A DNA stretch of 64,000 nt from Gordionus sp. m RMFG-2023. Taxonomy: Eukaryota > Nematomorpha > Gordioida > Chordodea > Parachordodidae. The DNA lies in NCBI RefSeq assembly GCF_954871325.1, contig NC_088777.1:43563366-43627365 (forward strand). The letters run 5' to 3'. How positions within the stretch are numbered: position 1 is the first letter of the stretch; every line of letters begins with the position of its first letter. Below are positions 1 to 11,090 of the stretch, one piece after another. The notes below the pieces were generated by a model. The model saw nothing but the letters and a program-made list of their open reading frames with translations, was not told where the DNA came from and ran no database searches. The position numbers and the translations under genes were made by a program.

Positions 1-119
1 AATTTATTCTATTATAGCTTTTTATTTCTTTAATTCCTAATTAATAACAAAAAAAAATTAATATTTATAAATCAAAATTTTTATTTTAATAAAGAATGTC
101 TATATTTATTGATATTAAC

Positions 120-1060
120 AGTGTTCGTCTTCTGATAAGCGATTGTATATAGAATAAAATCTTGCATTGGAAGCCGAACTTGCCTTGGCTAATAAAATTT
201 TACTAGCAAATCTCAAAAAAGGAAATGAATTTTCCTGTTTCCAAAACTTTAAATATTTTCATTGTTATTTGTTTTATGAACGATGAATCTTTTAAGTTCA
301 TCCTCACAACTTTTATCGTTAGATGTTGTTTCCTCGTCAGAATAATCTAGAAATCTCTAAATGTTTCATTTAGACTATGCTCCTTTTTATATGTGCGTCT
401 TATGAATATCGTCGAATTTTATTTAGCATTTTTGAAGTTGTCTTATATTATATACCACCTTTTCATCGTCTGAACTTATGACTTTTAAAATATGGATTTA
501 GAATTAAACCTGCCTTATGTAGTGGCAGCATAAAAAATCTTTCCTTTAAGGAGATATTGTCTTGTTTCATAGGGTTTTTATTATTACTGTATTACCTTCT
601 GAGTGTTGGGAAATTTATAAATTTTTGTTTCCATAAATAAACTTTTTTATGGTAAGATGAAAATTTGTTCTCAAATTATCTGAGAATTATTTGAGTGATA
701 AAAAAATATCAAACTGTGGTTGCTACTGCTATTTATTTAACTTGTTTTTAAGCAGGTAAACCTGTATTTCATCATATAATTTTAAGAAACTTTGTATCAT
801 GATATATACAGAGTCGCATCTTGTTATCATATCCTGGTTAATGGAATGGCTTAGCTGGCTGTTTGCTGCAGTGCTTAAAATATTGCAATATATTTTTCAC
901 GTCATTAATACTTAAAACTATTTCATGTAAGCAATTATCAAAAATATAATGAATTATGTTATTTAATATATTGCATGAACATGGTATCCTTTCATCATCT
1001 TTGAATGCACTTATATTAATTATGTTTTAGGCATTTGCATCAATTATCTTTTAGATTTGT
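120..1060 (-). pseudogene. hAT transposase, C-terminal half, decayed
   Basis: Read on the minus strand, the stretch near 1,060-850 gives residues like DDERIPCSCNILNNIIHYIF, the hAT pattern of an (R)-I-P-C-x-C-H-x-L-N block followed by a helix and a K-H-C/S run. Near 280-130 it gives WKQENSFPFLRFASKILLAK followed by SSASNARF, which matches the hAT C-terminal dimerisation block (W...FP.L..LA..IL...ASSA.SER.FS). In-frame stops interrupt it, so it is a dead copy. hAT transposases act as dimers that cut and paste DNA and leave 8-bp target duplications. No intact end was found. Family assignment is by motif recognition only. Confidence 0.7.
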
Positions 1061-1202
1061 AGGTAAATATGAGAAATTAAACAATAAGTTGTTAAGATAT
1101 GTAATTTTCCTTAATTTTGACTGATTATTTTATTTTAAAAAGATTTGATCTCTAACTTGAAATGAAGTGTTTTTACCTGTTAGGTCAAGAGTCAATAAAT
1201 AT

Positions 1203-1400
1203 CAGAGACCTGCATATTTACCATTTGTATGGACTGGCCCTGATTTTTTTGAAATATATTTTATTTATTTTTAATTTTTATAGCTAATAATCTCGATTTA
1301 AAATATTTGGATTTAAAATATATACCCCAGGCTGGGTATTTTTTTTAAAAAGAAATTTTAGGCCTGGGATGGGTATTTTTTTAAAATTTTTTTTAGCCCT
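1203..1400 (+). mobile_element. GC-rich-ended hAT MITE family, left-end fragment
   Basis: It starts with CAGAGACCTGC and a degenerate ACCATTTGTATGG, the same terminal motif as the full-length copies at 30,733 and 48,775. Inside are the family's alternating AT-rich spacers and GG/CC-rich blocks (CCCAGGCTGGG, GGCCTGGGATGGG). No matching right end lies within 400 bases, so it is a solo left end or the left part of the decayed hAT copy that follows. Confidence 0.65.
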
Positions 1401-1489
1401 GGTATATATTAAAATATTGAGATTGAATAAGATAATGCAACAAAATATAAAAGGATTACTCGTGAGAAGAAATATTATTAATAAATAAT

Positions 1490-2120
1490 AGCTCTAAAAT
1501 TTATGATAGAATTAAAACTACTATAAAAATCCTGTATAGTGATAATTACTTGTCCATAACCATGTCGATGGGTAACTATAATAAGCAAAGTTTTTTAACC
1601 AATACAGGGTATATTTAATATGGATTTTGAATTATAAATATTAGTTTTGGCTACAAGGGAAATGAATGAAGAAAAAAACGGGTGACAATATTATAAGTAT
1701 AGTCAATTTAATTTTATAGGAAGATACAGAAAAAGCGAATTTTATGAATAAATGTATAGTTTAGTTATGACTGATAATGGCATAAATTTTATAAGCACTT
1801 ACAAAGATGATGAAATGATACCAACCCGACATAACTTCAAATATAAATGATGTAAAAAAAGATAGTACAATTTTAAGCAATCTGCAGCAAGCTAATCTAA
1901 TCTCTTAAGCAAGATAATAACGAGAAGAAATCTGTATATAAGTTTCTTGAGATCATATGGTAGCAAACAAAAAAAACATATTGGCGACAATTGATATAAG
2001 CATCATACGCGAACTAGATAATTTCTTATCAATATTCAAAGAATTCTCGGATATTCTGAAGACAAGTTCTTATCCCACAATAATGTAGGTTAATTATGGA
2101 AATGAAAATTAATAGAATTT
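1490..2120 (+). pseudogene. hAT transposase, N-terminal/central half, decayed
   Basis: Plus-strand reading gives TMSMGNYNKQSFLT near 1,560, TDNGINFI near 1,770 and KDDEMIPTRHNF near 1,805. These fit the central hAT order of a D-x-W-like block, the TDN-x-xN motif and then the D-D-x-R-I-P-C-x-C-H block. The last motif (DDE-IP) is the same point at which the minus-strand fragment at 120-1,060 begins, so the two fragments together would cover one transposase but in opposite orientations. Several stops are present and it is not a working gene. Confidence 0.55.
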
Positions 2121-2489
2121 TGTCAACCATCGGAAGGTGATACAATGACAATGTATACCCTAAAATACAAAGTAATATCCCTTTTAAAAGAAGGATTTAT
2201 CATGCTGCAAATACAATTTTAAAATTTAGTTTTTAACTTAAGCAAAAATAAAATTATTTTGCACTTTTGGTAAAACGGTTTTTCCGCGGGTCATGATATT
2301 TTAAAAATAATTTATAAATAGTTTAAATTAATAAATATAAAAATTATAATATATTTACCCATTTAAAATTAAATAAGCAGACATATTATGCTTGTTATGA
2401 AAATTAATTGATTACAAAATTTTAAGTCTAAAAAAACCTGATTAATTAATTTTTTTAAATTTATAATTTATCTTGATTGTTAATCTTAC
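2121..2489. other. AT-rich spacer, no feature recognised
   Basis: Runs of A and T with no open frame of length, no splice-flanked coding segment and no terminal repeat that I can see on either strand. Confidence 0.5.
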
Positions 2490-2575
2490 AATAAAATACA
2501 TGGCTATCGACCTCTCTATCATGGTCATTTTAGGTTTGTCTAATGCCAACTCTTGCAAATGCTTAGCAAATTGTT
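2490..2575 (-). CDS. Exon-like segment, unidentified protein
   Basis: Minus strand: an AG acceptor before base 2,575 and a GTAAG donor after base 2,490 bracket an open frame reading QFAKHLQELALDKPK then MTMIERSIAMYFI. Its charged, amphipathic composition and locally higher GC content look like coding sequence rather than AT-rich chance. No flanking exon was linked to it and I do not recognise the protein. The plus strand of the same bases also has a short open frame beginning MAIDLSIMVI, which I judge less likely to be real. Confidence 0.3.
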
Positions 2576-2643
2576 CTATATATTGTATTGATCACTCATC
2601 AATTATTTTCAGTTTTTTTAATATTCTTATTTTTTTTATTTAG

Positions 2644-5600
2644 GATGGGTTTAGTCAAATCTGCGAAAAATCCCGAACAAACACGAAATCAATTAGAATC
2701 ATGGCTGCCTAAGTAACTAATTATTTTTATTTTAAAGACTTTTTTAATCACATCTTTTATAAATGTTTTATATATACACACTAGAGGTCTGCAATGGACG
2801 GGATTAGCTAACAAGTTCGTCCATTTGTTTAATAAACCCGCTCGCCCACTCATAATTTTTTTTATTTACCCGCCCGTCCAATGTCTATAAATTATTTTAA
2901 TGGCTGGTTTAGCTCTTTATTTATTATAATATATTTTAAATTTTTATTAATTTATAAACAGCTGATGAAAAAAACTTTAATAAATGATATAAAAAAACAA
3001 ACAAGAATATTATTATTAATTGGAGAATATATTTGTAACGGTTTTATAAAAAGTATTGAGGTTAAAAAAAATCATCCTGTGGAATGATACTGCCTATGAA
3101 GCTAATATAATTAGCCTTGTGTATTGCAATGGCGAGTCTTTGTCTTAAGAAGCTCGCGGGGTTCACGGTTAGTTGATGAATGTGGGAGCCGAGTTCCTTG
3201 AAAAAAGATAAGGCATATTTCCCAAAAGTTGTAAGGGTTGTGGAAATGATGGGGATGAAAATATATTCTTGAGAGATTTCAGAATATTTCTCAATTTTGA
3301 GTGACTCCTTTTTCTCAAGTATATTAAATGTTTGATTTGATGGAGCAAGTGGATCAATACAAGAGTAGTCCCAGACCAGGAATTGACCGTGCTTCCAAGG
3401 AATTTGAGATATCCCGTCAGGCCGTTTCCCATCAGATCTGAAAAGACCGGAAGGTTCAAGAGTAGAGGGGATTTGAGCGGATCTCAGAGCTCTGAGGATG
3501 ATTGAATTGCATAGATTATGTCTAACGATTCGACCTTTGCAGGAGCGACAGTGAAGACTAAGTAGACCATTGCCCAAAACTGCAACCTGAACATGTCTGG
3601 GGTTGGGTAATTAGACAATTTAATCGAATACCGATCGCGTGAGTAAGCTCATTTTGATTCAGTTGTAATTGCAGATTAACAGACGGAATAGCTTCAAGAA
3701 ATTCATGGCCTGAACCATTAAGCAGAGAGGAGAATAAGGGACGGTCAGATAATTGCATTCTGGAAAGGAGTGATTCAACACAGAGTGCAATAATAGGCCT
3801 ATCCCAGTCCTTCTGCTTACTCAATTCAGGAAGAGGGTGATTCACAATAATTCAAGTCTTCCATTCGATGATTGCATCATTGGAAGACGAGTCGGGTTTT
3901 AAAGAATTAGAATTTACTATGTTTTTAGTTAAAAGACAACTGGATATGAAGTCAATTAAGGAGACCTCCCTATTAGTGGGTAAAGAGACTTGTGTCCATG
4001 CTATTTCATCAAATTTAAGATTTAGAATATTTTCGATAAGGACTTTGATCCCATTTTCATAAACTCCAAGAGGAATGGGAAATTTAAATATGGCGGTTGA
4101 ACTAAGTGCGTAAAGAATACTGGGAATATTGAAAAAAATTTTCACAAGTTAAAAGGCTTTATGAGAGGGAAGTAGGGTAAATAAATCTGCCAATTCAAAT
4201 AAAGTATCCAAAGTGGACTGAAGGAAGGAAGAAATAGCAGAGTTACCAACAACAGGGGCTCGTCCATCAAGAGTCGTTAGTTTGAATTTATTTGAATTAG
4301 GTTCGATAGTATTGATAGGGATAAATTTTGATTTCTCTGGATTGATGGAGAGTCCAATAGCAGATCCGGCCTCCTTGATGATGTTCACGGTTTTATTGAC
4401 CTCAACATTGGATCCTCCAAGGATACCATCATCAATGTATCAGGAATGCAAGGATAATGAGCAGACCGAATTAATGGATTTAATGATGTCATTAATACTT
4501 AAACAAAAGAATAGGGAACCTAGAGGGTCTCCCTGCTGAATGCCCTCGATGGAAGGAATTTTAAAGGTATCAAACTGAAGAATGGAGGGCTGTTGATAAC
4601 ACGAATAAAAAAACTTAGTGTAACTGGGAAATAGATTACTTGAGGAACTCAGGAAGGAGTCCGGGAGAGTGTGTTGTAAGCATTAGAGAAGTCAATTTTA
4701 ATTGAGGATTTATTAGAGAGTAAATTTTCAAGATATAATCTGGTCATATGTAAAACCGCTTCACAGCCACCGGGGATTCCAACACCAAGTTAGAAGGGGC
4801 TTAAAAGACGTGAAGCATCATGCTTAATTCGGGATGATATCATCTTGGCAACTAAACGACGAAAGGTAGAACCAATGGCAATAGGTCTGATATCATTATT
4901 AGGCTTTTGAAGTGCGATTAACCTAGCACCAAAGAGGATAGATGAAACGAAATTTGGAACATTGCCGTTTAAAATTTTGTTGCAGAAGTTTGTTAATTTG
5001 GAGAGAACGGATGTTTGTTAGCATGTAGAGGGAGAAGTGATGTTCTGGAGAAAAATGGAGACCATGAGCAGAATCGCGATGAAAGGAAAGAATAGCTTTC
5101 CTCACTTCTTCTGAAGTAAAAAGAGAGGCACAAGTAGAATGAGGTTGAGGGGAAATTGGGATAATGTTAGCTTTGGGGTGTTTTTGACATAACTTAAATA
5201 CGTGGATATGGAGGGCCCAGCCAGAGTAATGTGTGGACACCAATCTGAGTGCTCCTTTAATATTGAGGTTGTCAATTTTCTTGCAGATCAGATTGGCCTT
5301 CAACTCTATTGGTGAGAGTCTTCTTTTGTTTAAGACTGGCTGTGACATTTTGTTTTCATGAAGATGGGGAGCCTTCATCGAAGCAGAATCTTTGATTTGC
5401 TGAGTAAGGGATTTAGGTGAATTTTTGTCAGGCACTCTGAAGGTATTATATCCAAAAAATAGGAATTTTAATCATTCTTGCTCATTACTAAAGTTTAGCA
5501 AAAGAGAGGATAGGCATTCAGCAAAAGATTTAGCAACAGGCAGTCTAGCACCTTTGGGAATCCTAGAAATAATATTTGGTTTGGGATGGTCAAGAAAATA

Positions 5601-7075
5601 TCTGAGAAGCTGGAATTAGAATTGTGGTGAAGTGGAACGGAATTTTCTGGGGGGATAATCAAAGTATTGATAAGGGGACAAGGAGCGTAGCCAGAGTGTG
5701 ACCATCTGAGTGAAGGACCATGGACTTGTAAGCATCCATCTTTTCTTATATGTGCTGACTTTTGACATGAGGGACAGATTTGTGATGATGACATACAGAG
5801 GATGGTAAATTAAGGATTCATGTTGTTGAAAAAATAAATTTGACTCTGAGGTTATATTAGATTATTTTGAATAATTTCATTAATAATAATAAGAATTCAA
5901 AACAACATTTTGGAATAGTAATAATTATATCAGAAAATTTAGTTGAAAGAGAACATCCAGATACATTGAAAACAATATACATTTATAAATAGAAAAATCA
6001 AAGACTAATTTCTTGAAAGAGGAAATTGGAAATATTGAAGAATAAATATATCTTGAGTAATTGGTTATATTTTAATTTATGTAGGTATAATAATAAATGA
6101 ATGATTCATGTTGATATAATTGATTAGATTTCATTTATAGATATAGGAAAGATCCTAAAAATTCTAGACTAAGGATATAAAAACAGGAATATTTTGTTGA
6201 ATAAATTTTTAGTGTAAAAAACAAATTGCATGTTTGGGAGAGAATGAACCAAGGTCTAAATTTTTTATTGCAGCTTGGTATGAATATGATCAAGGACAGT
6301 AGTGGTTTAGATACTATATTACTTATAATCTTATAAACAGCTGATTGTGAATACAGGGCTCTTGGTACATGGATAGGTGTAAACATAATACGCATTATAA
6401 AATATTTCGCCCGGAAAATATTAAAAAATCACCCGCTCACGCCCTCCCATTACCATAAAAATATATTTTAACCCGTTCGGCTCCCACCTATTAAAATATT
6501 TTAGAAAACCTGCCCACGCTCGCCTTGTGAATGGGCTGGCGTGCTAAAAACCAGTTCATTGCAGCCTCACACATCTATAATTTTTATATTATATATGTTT
6601 TTAAAAATATTTTATTGTGTAAATAAAATAAAAATTTATCTATTATATATGTTTTTAAAAATTTTTTTAATGTGTAAATATAATAAAAATCTATCTATTA
6701 TATAAATTCTAAATTATTTATTTATTTATTAATAAAGAGAATATTGGAGCAGTATTAATCACTTATTGGTCGGTTTTGGTCAACAGATTTGTACCCCCAT
6801 ATCTCCAAAATGCAGTCAATGTTTAAACACCACACTATGCCCATATTTTTTAGAAAATAAACCCAGTCGATAAATTTACATCACAATAATATTATATAAA
6901 TAATTTACTTATATTAACAATTTTTGAACTAAAATGAAGGCATTTAAAACCTATTTCGATTTATGCTCTTTTTCTTTGTTTCTATAGCATAAAAAAAGTA
7001 ATGGGCGATAGAATTGGATTGCCCATTTTTTCAATGAATATAAACTTTGCCAAACGAAACATCATTAGTAATAAG
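2644..7075 (+). CDS. Two phase-matched exons of an unidentified gene, split by a transposon
   Basis: Exon 2,644-2,712 lies between a TTTAG acceptor and a GTAACT donor and reads [20 protein letters not shown] then LP. Exon 6,988-7,075 lies between TCTATAG and GTGGGT and reads [17 protein letters not shown] then [12 protein letters not shown]. The split codon fits (two bases plus one), giving P-N-I across the join. The intron between them holds the whole hAT-plus-LINE composite at 2,783-6,573. I do not recognise the protein and found no convincing further exon on either side. The ATG may be the start codon or an internal methionine. Confidence 0.4.
2783..6573. mobile_element. hAT-like element carrying a LINE insertion
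   Basis: The left end reads TAGAGGTCTGCAATGGACGG. The right end, read inward on the other strand, begins with the similar GTGAGGCTGCAATGAACTGG. Both ends are followed by C-rich blocks (CCCGCTCGCCCAC and CCCGCCCGTCC at left, CCCGCTCACGCCC and GCCCACGCTCGCC at right), which is the structure of the GC-rich hAT MITEs seen elsewhere in the window. The unit without the LINE would be about 1 kb. A clean 8-bp target duplication could not be read. No transposase fragment was seen inside. Confidence 0.55.
3062..5830 (-). mobile_element. Non-LTR retrotransposon (LINE copy 1), RT plus restriction-like endonuclease
   Basis: Minus strand, in order: an N-terminal zinc-finger-like stretch [20 protein letters not shown] near 5,780; an RT region with [18 protein letters not shown] near 5,100; the RT motif GIQQGDPLG at 4,518-4,544; the catalytic YIDDG box at 4,425-4,439; then [12 protein letters not shown] near 4,340; a helical region [17 protein letters not shown] near 3,800; and a C-terminal block SDGKRPDG ... 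[11 protein letters not shown] at about 3,440-3,355. The P-D ... D arrangement of that block fits a PD-(D/E)xK restriction-like endonuclease; this last point is inference. The single original frame is now spread over several frames with stops, so the copy is dead although almost full length. RT and endonuclease would act together in target-primed reverse transcription. Three more partial copies lie at 13,270-20,890, 22,130-22,490 and 43,885-44,395. Confidence 0.85.
6574..6715. repeat. Tandem repeat, unit about 63 bases, a little over two copies
   Basis: Units start with TATCTATTATATATG followed by TTTTTAAAAAT and a TGTGTAAATA block. The copies differ by a few changes. It lies immediately right of the hAT-like element. 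Confidence 0.75.
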
Positions 7076-8818
7076 GTGGGTAGGAGCCATTTGCCTCCAA
7101 TTTATTTAAACGGGGTAGGGCTAATTAAAAATAAACTATATATTGAAGGCAAATATAATTGGTAAAAGGATTCTAATTTAGATTTACTAATAGATATATT
7201 CCGATTTTAATAGGTAATTAGATTTTATATCATTAATTCAAAAGTAACTTATTATTTTAAACAAGACTAAATTCTTTTGAAGTTCAAATCTTAAACTTTT
7301 CACTTTATAGGAGGCGGGTCTATTTTACTCTTCCTTTAATTTTAAATCAATTTAATTATTATTTACCTTTGTTTTCTTTTGTTGATCCCTTTTTATTTTA
7401 CTTTTTATATTGTTTGTACTTGTACTTTGTTTTTTTTTACTTTTTATCGAAGGAAACGAAATATTTACAAAACAAAAACTAGTCGAATCTAAAAAGTATG
7501 ATACTCAAAAAAGAGTAAAAAAAATAAATTTGTAAGAAAATAATGATTTATTTCTATTTTTAAATATATTACTAAAAATAAATTGATTAATAATATAATG
7601 ATTACCCATGATAATCAAAAAAAAGAATACACAAAAAAACGACCCACATAACTACAGTAAATTTTCTACACTACGTACCTAATTTTTAGATTACGGTTAG
7701 TAATAACTTGTTAATTATCACTAAGTAACTAACGTTTATTTGTTATTCCTAGTCTTATGATGCCTGGAAGAGTTTTAATTAATATTTTATTAGTGTTAAA
7801 TATAGTGGCTATTATAATGTATATTTTATTACCATTGTAGGTCGTGTATATTTTTTTAGAGAAAGTCTGGTGGGGGGGGGAGGAGTTGCCTCCAACCAAT
7901 TTTCTGTCATATGGGCACTGAATTTGTGGAAATATCCTTTTAAGATAAATTTAAATTAATATCTATAATAGTCTTAAATTACAAATTTCAATTTAACTAT
8001 CTTATAAAAGTATAATTATCATGTATAAAGATAATTTTATTTATATTTGAGGAACATAAAAAAGATGTTGAGTTAAATGTAAACCCAGCTATTAAAAATA
8101 CACGCTCGCCGAGAATGCTTCTAATTATAATAGAGCCTGGTGATTTTTTTAATTTTTAATAGCGTATCTATATAAACCTATTGAGTCATTTTGTCGGCAG
8201 GAAGATAGCAGATGCCATGTGTTGGGCATATAATTAGTAATAGCTAGAATCAGGAAATTATAATAGGTGTTTTATTAAATCCCAATAAAAAAATTATATA
8301 TTAGAATAGCGTCTTATATATTTAGATTTTTCACTATCAAAATTAAATGGTATATCTTATTTTCTTCATTCTAATTATTTAAATATATTTGGTGAGTTTC
8401 ATTACTCCAAATAGAGCTAGCTCATTTCTTTCTTCATAGATCCCTTATAAACCCCCAATCAATATTAAGTCTAAGAATATTTTGGTCATTGATCTGTCAC
8501 CAAATGCCATGTTAAGTTAGTATGAACATCACCTGTTTGAAGAATTAATTATATAATCTTTTCACTGTGGGTGATGTATAGAAAGTAGAATATAAAATAT
8601 TGTAACAATAAATAGTAGTGCTATCCAAATATTTATAATAAATAGATCATTCGTTAATATTTTCTTTCTTAATTTCAGTTTGATATCACAATATTTTTAC
8701 TCAGTGAATATTGGTTCATTCCATATCAACAATCACTTTACAACCTGATCATCTCAGAATATGTTAACTTTGGTGTATAAGTTAATGAAATTTGCAATTT
8801 AAGAATTCAAAGTATTAT
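7076..8818. other. Non-coding AT-rich spacer with a G9 tract
   Basis: No gene recognised. A nine-G tract at about 7,871-7,879 followed by GAGGAGTTGCCTCC resembles the C- or G-tract flanked repeats at 11,165-11,240 and 18,690-18,780, so it may be a remnant of the same repeat class. Otherwise nothing is visible. Confidence 0.4.
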
Positions 8819-9424
8819 AACTCTACTAGAGCTGGAGATATAGTCTCAAAGTGGCTCTGCTTGGTCATTTTTCAAAAAATAATTTTTAAAATTATTAGCA
8901 CCATATAGCAGTAATTTTATTATATGAATTTTTTCTAAAACTCATTTTTATATGTACAGTTTTTGATATTCTTCACAAAATATCTGAAATTTTAAAATTT
9001 ATATCAACATTTTAAATTAATTTTATCAAAATACGCGCAGGAGTTTATATAAGCCTATAAAATGAGCTAATAGATATATACGTTAGAGGCAAATCATGGC
9101 CTGGCCAATGCCCAATTTCAGGCCAGGTCTATTTTAAAAAAATAATTTTAGTTCGGGCTTGGGGCTAATATTTTTTATAGGGGTGTACCAATACCACTTT
9201 TTGGACACTAATCCAAGCCAATATTAAATTGATATAGGACGATTACTGATCCAATATCATATCTAATTTTGTATTATGTAAAGATACCAATGGTTTTAAT
9301 TTTTAAGATACTTTTTATTAGTATAACATCTATAATTTAACTATACCATAACCTTATGTCATTTAAATATATTATAATGATCAGTTATAGTTTATATTCA
9401 ATTATCTCTGGTTCTAGTAGAGTT
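8819..9424. mobile_element. Probable TIR element (MITE), about 606 bases
   Basis: The left end AACTCTACTAGAGCTGGAGA and the inverted right end AACTCTACTAGAACCAGAGA match at about 17 of 20 positions. Inside lies a short GC-rich block (about 9,085-9,180, with GGCCTGGCC and GGCCAGGTC) like the hAT MITE family, so something smaller may be nested in it. No coding sequence. No unambiguous target duplication was read. Confidence 0.5.
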
Positions 9425-10130
9425 AAGGGCCAATTTGGATTAGTCAATTACAGCTGTGATATGGAACTTTTTTTAAATCAAATAAAATAAATAAGATTCT
9501 AAACTCAATTGATAATTTTGCTAACAAGTTATATTGAGATGTATTTTAATATTCAGATCTAATAACTGATCATATTCTAAGGATTAGTGAATAAAATGGA
9601 ACAATTTTTTTTAGGAAAATATACTCAAATGGAACAAATTTTTGCCATAAGACACAAAATACCGCAATTCTAGGCCATATATAATCACTTAACAGATTTT
9701 TCAATTCTATATTATATAAAACATTTTACTCCTTTTAACAGAATTATGTCCAAGTAAAAGAAATAAATGACATTGAACACATGGTAACAAGGTGGCTATG
9801 ATAAAAAAAGGATAAAATTTTCGTAGTTGGTATTGTTTATTTACATAACCGATAAATAAATTATATTATTATATATTATGTTTCATTTTTTAAATACAAA
9901 ATAGCATCAAAATAACCTAAAATATCATATAATTTTTTAATTGTAAAAATTTTATGTATTATTTGCATTTAATAAAAATTTTAAAAATGCATAACTTTTT
10001 TTCATAGAAAATTAATCTAATAAATAATCCAAACATTTAAAAATATACAAAATTATCTTACAAAATAATCTTTTAGTGACTGAATTTAAAAAATCTGTAT
10101 ATAAAAATTTTAATTTTCTCTAAATAAAAA
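9425..10130. other. AT-rich spacer downstream of the UBALD gene
   Basis: No open frame, repeat end or RNA gene that I can support. It would contain the 3' untranslated region and polyadenylation site of the minus-strand UBALD gene. Confidence 0.4.
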
Positions 10131-10623
<493 letters not shown>

Positions 10624-10896
10624 TTACACAATATATGAAATCTTCTTGGCTAATTGCCAGTTGGCACGGACTTTTGATGAGTTTATATTTCTATATATTT
10701 CATATGAATTTGCCAGAAAATGGTTTCTAAAAATAAATCGAATTTATGAATTAAAGTTCTAAAAATAAAATATCATTGTGTATTATGAATAAACAAAATA
10801 TATTATATAGCATTATACAAAGGCTCCATAAATAAATATATATTCCTTCTTTATAATTTATTACAGGGGTCTAAATCGATGAGTATAGTAAACTAT

Positions 10897-11090
10897 TAGA
10901 TAAGCGATGTATATATTAAATACATATGTAGGAGTCAGCTTTAGCGTCATTATTAGATTTCCAATAGGACTAATTGGCATATTCATTATTATAATAATGA
11001 CCATTTGACATTAAGGCTATTTAATTGAAGTGAAAAACACAAAATGCCTCTACATTTGACTCCTATGTATTAATGCATGAATCACCAATA
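10897..11090. mobile_element. MITE family A, copy 1
   Basis: The inverted ends share GCGAT/GTGATTC ... ATTAAATACAT ... AGGAGTCA, flanked by TA. The interior CAGCTTTAGCGTCATT block recurs in copies at 42,977-43,181 and 27,682-28,018. About 195 bases, non-coding. Confidence 0.6.

Noticed and set aside
6135-6395. Minus-strand open frame in the right part of the hAT-like element
   Set aside because: Aromatic and serine-rich with no known motif; not part of the LINE reading frame.
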